From NCBI GenBank assembly GCA_964017145.1, contig OZ024844.1:3906001-3970000 (forward strand): 64,000 bases of DNA, read 5' to 3'. A program made the translations under genes and the position numbers. Positions 47,246-56,023 of the stretch are shown here, piece by piece. This DNA comes from Agrocybe praecox. Taxonomy: Eukaryota; Basidiomycota; Agaricomycetes; Agaricales; Agrocybaceae. The notes below the pieces were generated by a model. The model made no database searches. It was not told the DNA's origin and worked only from the letters and a program-made list of their open reading frames with translations. Positions within the stretch are counted from its first letter, which is position 1, and each line of letters begins with the position of its first letter.

Positions 47246-48255
47246 GTACCTAAGTAGCACGCAGGTAGAGTATTCGTCTTCTCGGATTGTCGATTTAACC
47301 TGGAGGGTACCATAGCACCAAAAGTCCTTCCAGTGAATAGTGAATATCTGAATGTGGGGTATTACGACGCTCTCGAGTGGTGGTGGCTGGCAGCGTTCGA
47401 AAATACGCCAAATAATTTGATTATCTCGAACCGTTGTACATGAGAGGTGTTATAAGTTCATGCATGGGCACAAAATATGGGCAGACAAGATTTGAGATTC
47501 ATGAGGAAAAGTTGTTCATGACGGTCGTCGTTCAAGTTGCGGACAAGAATGGAGTCGCCGGGACCCGGGACCGGGTATGTAACTCCGCTTTTTTTTATTA
47601 TGATTATCTTATCTTATCTATTTCAAAATAGCACACGCGGGAAAGGATGTACTTAGCTCACGAGAATACAACACTCGGAGGGGCAATATAAACACCATCT
47701 ACAAAATTGGCACGATACATGCCCATCTGACTCTAGAGTGGCGGCTGAAACGGTTCGCCGTTGGTGGACAATCAATTGTTGACGCGATGTTTGGGACGCA
47801 GGATCCGTGCCGGCGTTCCGGGCATCGCCACATACTTAGACCAAATTTAGCGTGTGATCATTTTCATTTACTAACCACAACCTGGCCTTTTGACCGATTT
47901 GTACTTTTGACCGATGCTTCGCTGGGTAGACGCGTCGTTAGGTATGAGCTTTGGCGGGCCAGAAAACAGGCGAATGTACGAGATTTTGCTTGCTGAGGTA
48001 CGCATACACAAGGCTCTGTCCAACTTCGACCTCATCTTCCATCAACCCAACTCTGCTGGTTCAGCCGTCCGCCCTACGTACCCCTTTACCCATCCACCAT
48101 TGGGATTCGATTATGTACACCGAATGCCCCTCTAACTCAACCTTTTTGGCGTACCGAACTCGCTCTGCTCTATCCAAAGCACTCAATCCCCCGCTCTGTT
48201 CATCCCCGCCAACGCACCTCGCACCCCATGTTTCAAATCTCTACGCCCAGAGCTA
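47246..48255. other. Spacer with relics (copy of 7601-8550)
   Basis: The plus strand near 47388-47430 has VVAGSVRKYAK followed by a stop, the relic of the small ORF. The frame matching 8011-8268 is broken by stops here. No working gene seen. Confidence 0.45.
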
Positions 48256-48785
48256 CGCACTGCTTCTTTCGTTATCACTGTATCATACTTTCCATCTGTT
48301 CCCCTTCGGCCTCGCCATTCTCGTCCTTCTCTACCTGCTCTTCTACGCGCGCTCTTCCTCCTCGATAAAAGCAGACGAAGACAAGCTGGGGGAGTACGAT
48401 TGGCCTTCGTGCGCGTTCGATTTTACAGGGAGTAAGCCTGCGTATCTCGCCTGGCAATCAGGACCAGAGTAGACGAGTTCGAGCGCCGGCATGCGCGAAG
48501 ATGCGATGTTTGGGTTTCCCGACGGAGTATGTGAAACTCATGTATGGGGGTTTTCCGGGACGCGAAGCAAAGGGTGTATTATCCTTGCCTACGAATGAGA
48601 AGAAGGAAGTGAAGGAGTTGGGAGATGTAGTGGTTTTGGATGATGTTCTTGATATTCCAGAGCGGATATTGAAGAAGTGGTTTGGGGCTGTTAAATGGGT
48701 GCGTACCTTTATGTTATTTCCTATTTCCACCAACTCATCGAAACGCTCTCCATATCACTTATAGACAACAGAAGTTCCCCGGGCG
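48256..48785 (+). pseudogene. GT31-like pseudogene, N-terminal half (plus copy near E)
   Basis: Reads a membrane anchor (FGLAILVLLYLLFYARSSSS), an acidic stem (KADEDKLGEYDWPS) and FDFTGSKPAYLAW, then stops at TAG near 48470. A second frame (48501-48764) continues with YVKLMYGGFPGREAKGVLSLPT, KEVKELGDVVVLDDVLDIPERI and the first intron. The later exons are absent. Homologous to 8550-9130. Confidence 0.65.
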
Positions 48786-48988
48786 GACTTCATGACGCAG
48801 AAGCAGGATGGAGGTTGTGACAAGAGTGCATTCGGGAAAAACACAAAGGAGTTGGTTGGTATGGTGAGCGCAGGAGGCTGCTGGATTGGATGAACGACGC
48901 GTATCATCAGACCCATGGGCACGAACTCCGCGGGTTTCAGTCATCCTTCCTCCATGTACATTGATCCATCCACAACCGTCATTCGACT

Positions 48989-49130
48989 ATGCGCACCGGA
49001 AGTTCTTCAAGGTTATTTTCTCGGCCACTCCATCAAGATGTTGTAGGGTCCGCACTCACATCTGCATCTGCCTCCCCGCCTCCTGTCCTCTTGTGTCTCA
49101 CTCCCAGCTCCGAATGTATGCGTCTGGTTC
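48989..49130 (+). pseudogene. Repeated N-terminal gene fragment, copy 3
   Basis: ATG at 48989, then RTGSSSRLFSRPLHQDVVG, SALTSASAS and LLCLTPSSECM. Matches 9570-9715 and 340-488. About 830 bp present after this point in the 9.7-10.5 kb copy are missing here, fusing it directly to TPR-like sequence. Confidence 0.5.
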
Positions 49131-49677
49131 CCGACCTCCTCATAACCACCACCATGATCAAACCGTCTCTAAATCATCCACATCTTTGTCAAATACCCGC
49201 ACATGTCCCTCGCAACTTGCAACCCAAGCACTCGTGGTACCACCACGCTCGGTGATCACTACATCGCCCTCCGTCCTCGCCAAACATAACAAGTACGGAA
49301 CGCAGAAATTGAAACTAGGACGGCATGCAGCAGCAGCCGACGCGCACAGTTGCTTCGTCAATGCGCTGTCCAGGAGCAATCTCCTGCTCATCCCAGCATG
49401 TCTGAAAACGGAAGATTATGGTGGTGTAGTGGAGAACTGCCAGCACGCGTCGGGTTGGAGGGATTATTCGGATAGGCTGTTTTTAGTGGCCCATAGGCAC
49501 CGTCAGCGAGCACGGACGCTCCGGGTTTGGACCCTCTGTCCTTTTGGAAATTCACCTTCGGCTGCGTTCCTCGAAGCGTCGATTATACCTCTAAACCTCA
49601 TCAACCGAACAATTGGTAGCGCCGTCACCACCTCGAGGCGGCTGGGCAGGCCAAACGAGATGGGTGAGAAACGATAG
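49130..49677 (+). pseudogene. TPR-like remnant upstream of the E spacer
   Basis: Frame with SQLATQALVVPPRSVITTSPSVLAKHN, AAAADAHSCFVNALSRSNLLLI, TEDYGGVVENCQHA and HRHRQRARTLRVWTL. Homologous to 10440-11088. The first TPR helix is missing as in the other plus-strand copies. Confidence 0.5.
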
Positions 49678-50969
49678 GGTGATGTTATGTTGTGATTCAG
49701 CCTTTTCTATTCCCATCCGGTGCGTTTCCCTTTTCTTTCTTCATTTTTTTTCACCTCGCTCACTTGTGGTCCCTCTGCTCTCTAGACAAGCAGTGTCGAA
49801 GCGACTTGGGCATTACGCCGAGTTAAACCTTACTGCGTCCACGTTATCACTCGACACAAGGTATGTTTTGTTCAGCTTTTATCTGTGTGACCCCTTTTTT
49901 CTACCCTTCCAGTGACATTCCCTCTCCGATGAGTCGTGTGCATGCTCGTTTTGTCCTTTTGTTATTTGAATTCTCTCTCGTCTCTCCCGATACTTCTCGG
50001 TATTTTTTCCCATTGCGTCTTCACTCCTCCTATATGCTACGTACTTGCACATCTGGCTCATTTACGCCTTCGTCCGTCAACGCATGGATAATATGGCTCC
50101 CTTCCCTTTTCCGAGTCTCGAATTTTGGATACAGCAGCGTGGATCGTGCGTGAAATCACCGACATACTTATCCTTGCGTCTTCTTTACTCTTCTTATCTA
50201 CGTTCGTTCGTTGTTCGTTATTAGCTTTTCTCAGTTGGTTGGTTAGTACTCCTTCGCGTCGTACTCGTCTCAGCCCATCGTTTCTCCGCGCCTTCTCTTC
50301 GTCCCATGATCCCTCCCTCGCTTCTTTGCCCTGACATTGTTCCCTCCGTTCCTGTTGTGTCTTCCTCTTCCCTTTCTTTCGTGCCTCCGTCCGAATCCAA
50401 TACTCCCTGTTGCTTCGCTACTGGCGCCGTCGCCCATCTCGTTCTTACCGTCGTCGTCATCGATGGCGTCCTTTTTTACGTGCTACCAATGCCACTTATG
50501 ATTATCGAGTCATTTCATTTGCATCGCTATCGACCATTAGTTTACAAAGTAGAGGGATTTTGTATCGTTCTCCATTTATATAATTTGCCTTGAAAATATA
50601 TGATAGACCATGCGTGTTTCGTGTTCAGTCGGTGAGCAACGATTAAAGCTTGCAAAGTTCCTGGTGTGGGCACCTTCTAACCGTTAAAGATCAGAAATCT
50701 GCAAGTCAGAATTGAGTCCGTCGAAGGGGATTTCTGCGATTATAAATAATCTTCCCGAGATAAGGGGTGTTGAGCATACATGGATATCTCTGTATTTTGT
50801 TTTGAAACATTATGTAGCTATGTAGCGGTTTGTGCGCTCATGGCGCACAGGACAGCCTAGTATTAAGCACAGAAGTATCCTTGATTATTATTTATCCTGC
50901 TATTCGTGAATATGAAATCTTTCCTCCCAATAAGATTATCATAAAAAAGGTGAAATGTATTGCGAAAAT
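49678..50969. other. Pyrimidine-rich spacer and 3' flank of gene E
   Basis: Fourth copy of the 11089-12373 module, C/T-rich then AT-rich up to the gene E stop codon. No gene supported. Confidence 0.6.
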
Positions 50970-53900
50970 CTACAGTTTCGACAAAGTAACATAATCTTCA
51001 ATCTCCCATATGCGAATTGTGTGATCCCCTGATGCAGATGCCACTCTCTTCCCATCGGGAGAGAATGTAACGGACCACACCCAATCTGTATGACCTCGAA
51101 GTGGTTCTCCAATCTGCTGTTGTGTCCCCATATCCCATATCCTAACTGTCTTGTCATCGGATCCAGAAGCCAGAAGCCTGCCGTCTGGAGAGAAAGAGAC
51201 AGAGTTGACATCCCCTGTATGTCCTCTGAGTGGTTCACCAACTTGCTGATGAGTTTCGACATCCCACAATCGGATTGTGCGGTCCCACGAACCCGAAACG
51301 ATCTGCTTGCCATCGGGAGAGAATGACACAGACATTACAAAGCTTGTTTGTCCCTCTAGCGGCTTTCCAACTTGCTCTCCTGATACAGCGTTCCAGATGC
51401 GAATTGTTTTATCATCCCCTGCAGAAGCGACAAGAGTTCCGTCTGGGGAATATGCAACAGATCTAACCCAATCATTGTGACCAGTCAAAGGCCGGCCAAC
51501 CTGCATGCCTGTTTCTACGTCCCAGAAGCAAACAGTTCCGTCATCGGAGCCTGAAACAACTCGCCTTCCATCAGGAGCAAATGCGACACCATCCACATCA
51601 CCAGTACGCCCTTCCCATGGCTTCCCAACTTGCTTCCGAGTCTCTATGTCCCAGAGTATGAGGGTGTTGTCATGAGATCCAGAGATGATTTTTTTTCCAT
51701 CTGGTGAAACAGCAATAGAGCTGACCGTGCTTGTATGACCAAGTAAGGGATCTCCAATCTGCAAACCTGTGTGCGCGCCCCATAAGCGGATGGTATGGTC
51801 CCTGGACCCAGATACAAGGTGTTTCCCGTCCTTGGAGAACACCACCCAATAAACGACGCCGGTATGTCCTTCTAGCATCATGCTTGGATGCTCAACTGAA
51901 ATCATTATTTACATCGTAAGTAATTTTCAGGCGACATCATCTGTTCCTATACTCACAGTTGCAAAAATGTCCAAGAAAGCTTTTTATAATCCTATCCATC
52001 TGTGAAAATGAACTGTAGATCTTGGGAAGAACATTGTGGAGTGTTCTCCTGGGGAATGAAAACGAATCCGGGTCGAGAATATCGATGGTTACTTCCATGA
52101 TTCGAACTTTTTCGTCCGGGGTATGGGTGCTACCGATCACAATATCCATGATACCCTCATACACGGCACGCCTTCCCTCGTCTAATATTATTCTATTGAA
52201 TTGTCATGATGAAAAGGGCGCATGAATGACGTACTTCTTTTTGTAAACTCTCGAAGGGCATCCACAGACGATTTATCATCCCGCAAGAATTGTTGAAGAG
52301 CATCTTTGATGTGGTCATATAAGTCGAGCTCAACCCAAGTCGTGTATAGCTCGGATTCCTTCTCATTCTTTCCTCCCTGTGCAACCGTTTGCAGTATTTT
52401 CCAAAAATCTACACCATCTATAAGTGGCGGGGAGGCCTTTGATGTATACCTAGAACTAGCCAACAAAGAGATACGTATCTTCTGGCCAGCCTGTATTTTT
52501 CGTCGTTTTCCCCGATGCGGCCTTATGAATATATTAGGACATTTTGAATTAGATAAATTCATGTCCTTACCGCCACGTAGTACTATTTCCGTCTTTCCTC
52601 CGGGAGTATGACAAACGTCTGAATGGGAGGTATTCGAAAAGCCACCATACAGTAGTAAGAGACTCCTGGACGGTGACAAGTTCTTTGTCAAGTAGGTCCC
52701 TATTGAACTGAGCCGTCCGAAGTCCTAGCGGACCAGCTTCAAATACCATCCAACGTAAGGGTGGCCGAGTGCGATTTAACTTTGGGTTTTTTGTATTGCC
52801 ACCCCCACTGTGTCATGCATCAATTAGAGTCTTTATACCTAACGGTCAGGATGGCTTACATATCAGAATGGGTCCCAGCAAACCAGACCTCTTTGATGCG
52901 AGGAATCTTCCCAATAGCATCCTCTTTAGGGATCCCATTCCCCCCATACGCAAACTCGGGTAGAAATTTGACCCGACGCTCATCAAGAGCAAGCGCATGT
53001 CGAAAGAAGCAAACATGCTTCATACCGTCGATTGTACCAGGGAGCATTTTGTTGCCGCGTAAGACGCCGATCGATGACACAGTATCCCTGTCAAGAAAAT
53101 GTCACCACTAAATCTGGCCGTCCATTCGTTTCTTCTCACCATACTCCAACAAAGTGCACTTTTACATCTCGATGCGAGAACGTACGCTTGAATCTTTCGG
53201 CAATGGAAATTCTTTCCTCGGAGCCGTATTCATCATCCTCAGGCTCATCATCCTCAGGCTCCAATTCGCCGGTGGCAGGGTCTGCGTACAACTCATACGC
53301 ACTATTAATTTAAAATGTAAATAGGTGAACTCCAATGTGCACAAGTTGTATCTCACAATGGAATTTGCATCTCATTGCCTTTGTGGATGAGGCCGACCTG
53401 TCCATGACTCAATATTCGACATTGTGCATTACACTAATGGATCTTACCTTCTCAATCATTGCGGAAAGTACACGGACTTGGAATGCTCCACGAGAGAACC
53501 CTATATTCAAGTAAGCGTTATTTGAGTTTTATAAGATTACAAACAAAATACCAAAGAGAAAAATACGATCTCCCTTTCTATAATTCTCTGAAAGCCAATG
53601 ATATGCTCCCATTATTGTCCTATCGAACTCCCTGCACAGTTAGACCAATAGTCAGTCGCAGAGCTTCAGTGATAGTGTACAACAATTTACCATGCAATTG
53701 CCAGGTCAATCTTGTTGTGGATAACCGTCCTCCAGTATGCAGGAGACTTCCATGATGGCCTCGCATACGTCCCAATTCCGCTGTTGTACCAAGTAAGCTG
53801 TGTATCATCCTTATCCAACATGCTATATAGCTCGATGACGTTGGTATTCTGATGGAAATGCATTGACTCAGAAATACAAGACTGTTTATAAATCAACTAC

Positions 53901-54057
53901 GTACGTTTGGCCCGAACTTGTTCGATGTGCCGTCCAGGTCTACTACAAGGTTCCTTCCAGTAGGGTCACTGGTGTTGTGACAGCATGTGCTTGTGGATGA
54001 TGGTCCAGCCTTCTGGTCATCGTTATGACCTTCAGGTATATCAGACTCGTGCACCAT
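50970..54057 (-). CDS. Gene E: Tle1-like (DUF2235) hydrolase - WD40 propeller fusion, short subtype
   Basis: Eleven exons, about 845 aa. Exon 1 is 54057-53905 (51 codons, ending DLDGTSNKFGPN); later exons give NTNVIELYSM, SGIGTYARPSW, GFSRGA (Ser codon 53493-53495), GLIHKGNEMQIPL, an acidic segment with two EDDEPEDD-like units, VGVWDTVSS, ALALDERRVKFLPEFAYGG, GTHSDM-GGG and PPLRWMVFEA. One helical repeat (MDIVIGSTH, IMEVTIDIL) precedes seven WD40 blades (50970-51895). The hydrolase half is closest to C, while spacer order downstream follows B. A TATA-like GTTATAAA on the minus strand (54131-54140) lies about 75 bp upstream, and the gypsy LTR begins only 120 bp upstream. All checked junctions in frame; intact. 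Chosen ATG fits C, whose start aligns. Confidence 0.87.
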
Positions 54058-54130
54058 GAGTAGAAGGCATAGGCTGAAGGTATAGAAGGTAAACTGGGGG
54101 TAACAATGATCTATCAGAGGTGTGATCTTC

Positions 54131-54140
54131 ACTTTATAAC
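54131..54140 (-). promoter_or_regulatory. Putative TATA box of gene E
   Basis: GTTATAAA on the minus strand, about 75 bp before the start codon. Gene C has a similar TTATAAAT motif about 50 bp before its start. Position and conservation are the only evidence. Confidence 0.45.
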
Positions 54141-54176
54141 AATTTTGCATCAGGGCTGAATCCTGATCAGAAGCGG

Positions 54177-54349
54177 TGTGGCAGTGCAACCTGCCACGCG
54201 GTACTGGATTAGATAGCATTACGGATTAGATACAGATTAGGGACTAGTTGCGGTAATCGCCGGTGACGGTCAGCAGTGCACGCTGGTCACCAAGAATAGA
54301 ACACCTTCTGACGAGACTTCCACTGTGCGAGCCAGATTGGACTGCTCCA
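54177..54349 (+). repeat. 5' LTR of gypsy element
   Basis: Starts TGTGGCAGTGCAACC and ends GACTGCTCCA. Identical to 60426-60598. It contains several GATTAGATA-like short repeats. Very short for an LTR. Confidence 0.93.
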
Positions 54350-54351
54350 TC

Positions 54352-54369
54352 TGGTGACAACAGAGACAT
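54352..54369 (+). promoter_or_regulatory. Primer binding site
   Basis: TGGTGACAACAGAGACAT begins two bases after the LTR, the usual position and TGG start of a tRNA primer site. The priming tRNA is not identified. Confidence 0.6.
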
Positions 54370-54406
54370 TCCGACCTTCTTTTATTTTAAAAATACATTG
54401 ATTACG

Positions 54407-56023
54407 ATGTTTCGATTCACTGATAAACGTGCGACTACACCTGAACCCACCAGAAACCCGAAACATACCTTTTCCCCCCTGAACAGACTCCGCACCACTG
54501 CCAAAAGACTGTCCGCCATAATTTTCACAATTCAGATCAATTCATCTTGGCCACACCTCGCACCACGCAGGCCGTTAGCGGATCTGGAAAGAGACGCAGA
54601 CGCCCGTTACCTTCCCATTACAACAGATAACTCACCTGCCCAAAGCCCAAACAGATCATCAACAGACAACTCTGAATCAACCTTGACATCATCACCACCC
54701 AACACACCCTGGACGTGGTCTCCGGCAGTATTCACTTCACCTTCACCACTACCTCTAGCCCCACTGGTACCTCCGACATTGGAACTGTCAATCCCACAAC
54801 TGTCAATCCCACAACTGTCAATCCCACAGCATATTAACCTTCTCGACAATTTTGATATTGATATGGCTGATATAGCCAATATTTCATTTACTGGAAAAGC
54901 AGATGACGAAGACCCTCAGGACTTCATGAACCGCTTAGAGAAGATTATTATGCTCAGATCATCAATGTCTGAGGCCGAGAAGGTCCGCTTCTTGAAGCTT
55001 TCCCTCAAAGCAAAATCACCAGCAGACGAATGGTGGACCACTCTAACTGGGGCAGACCAAGCAACCTTTAGTGCCGTACAAGCTGCCTTCTTGGTTCGCT
55101 GGCCTCTCAAACCGATTATTGCAAAGACTACGGCGGAGAAACAAGCACTTCTAGACACCGCAATTCTGAAACCCGAGGATCTGGGAAAACGAGTAGCAGC
55201 TACCAAAGGAGGGGAGGAAGAATTGACTCATATCGTATGGGCGGACAAAGTGGAGAGACTTGCGAAAGACATCCCTGATACAGGAAACCTACTCGTTCCA
55301 GGCATTCGGAAGAACCTGCCTCGGGCAATCATCAAATTGATCGGGCTGAAGTCCATGACATGGACGGAACTATGCAACAATGTCAGGGGAATTACACTCG
55401 AGGAACTGTTGGATCAAATAGAGGAAGAACGTGATCGTACACGAAGGATTATACCTACCCCAGAAGCACCCAATAAAGCTCTCAGTGCCGCCTTTCAGAA
55501 TATCAATCTAAAACCCACCCAACGCCAGTATACACCTTACCAACCTCAACGATCTCGCAGCACCACACCCAACACCTATACCGACAGACCACCCCACGAG
55601 CGTCTCGCTGACGTTCTTCGAAAGGCCCTACCTATGCATCCTAACACAGCAGACGGCCATTCTAAATACAACACGCAGATTACGGAGTGGCATGTAGCCC
55701 ATGGACAAAGCGGACCCAGTGAGTTTCGGCCATATCCTCTCACTCCAGGAACAGCACCAGTCGCATCTGGAGAGTGCTGGATCTGTGGCTACCCATCCCA
55801 TCAATGCTCTCCGTGCACCAAATCTCGAGTCCTAACATTCGAAAATAAATGGCGATCCATTGCACAAACCATCCGTCGTCGTGCCGAGCAAGCAGCTACA
55901 GTTCCAGCCAATGTCAATGTAGTCAGCATAGAGGATACAAATGTGCAAACTTACGACCCAGATGATCTCGACCACCTTTACAATCTAATCAACCAGGGAA
56001 ATGGGGAAGGGTCGTTGACGTAA
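54407..56023 (+). CDS. gag: Gag polyprotein of gypsy element
   Basis: 538 codons from the first ATG after the primer site. The frame is open back to 54263, but that start lies inside the LTR and is not needed. A Ser/Thr/Pro-rich N-terminus holds three tandem LSIPQ units (about 54786-54830). The capsid-like core follows (ADDEDPQDFMNRLEKIIM, LSLKAKSPADEWW), typical of fungal retrotransposon gag. A CWICGYPSHQC zinc-knuckle variant lies near the C-terminus (about 55777-55812). The frame ends at TAA 56021-56023 and overlaps the pol frame, which is open from before 56000. Confidence 0.88.
   Translation: MFRFTDKRATTPEPTRNPKHTFSPLNRLRTTAKRLSAIIFTIQINSSWPHLAPRRPLADLERDADARYLPITTDNSPAQSPNRSSTDNSESTLTSSPPNTPWTWSPAVFTSPSPLPLAPLVPPTLELSIPQLSIPQLSIPQHINLLDNFDIDMADIANISFTGKADDEDPQDFMNRLEKIIMLRSSMSEAEKVRFLKLSLKAKSPADEWWTTLTGADQATFSAVQAAFLVRWPLKPIIAKTTAEKQALLDTAILKPEDLGKRVAATKGGEEELTHIVWADKVERLAKDIPDTGNLLVPGIRKNLPRAIIKLIGLKSMTWTELCNNVRGITLEELLDQIEEERDRTRRIIPTPEAPNKALSAAFQNINLKPTQRQYTPYQPQRSRSTTPNTYTDRPPHERLADVLRKALPMHPNTADGHSKYNTQITEWHVAHGQSGPSEFRPYPLTPGTAPVASGECWICGYPSHQCSPCTKSRVLTFENKWRSIAQTIRRRAEQAATVPANVNVVSIEDTNVQTYDPDDLDHLYNLINQGNGEGSLT
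55996..56002 (+). promoter_or_regulatory. Putative -1 ribosomal frameshift site between gag and pol
   Basis: GGGAAAT, with gag codons GGA AAT in the zero frame, so it fits the X XXY YYZ pattern exactly. Pol lies in the -1 frame and has no stop from here through the gag TAA. It sits 18 nt upstream of the gag stop codon. A downstream RNA structure was not evaluated. Confidence 0.6.

Noticed and set aside
54263..54406. Gag start at 54263
   Set aside because: This start lies within the LTR and upstream of the primer binding site; the first ATG after it, at 54407, is the plausible start.
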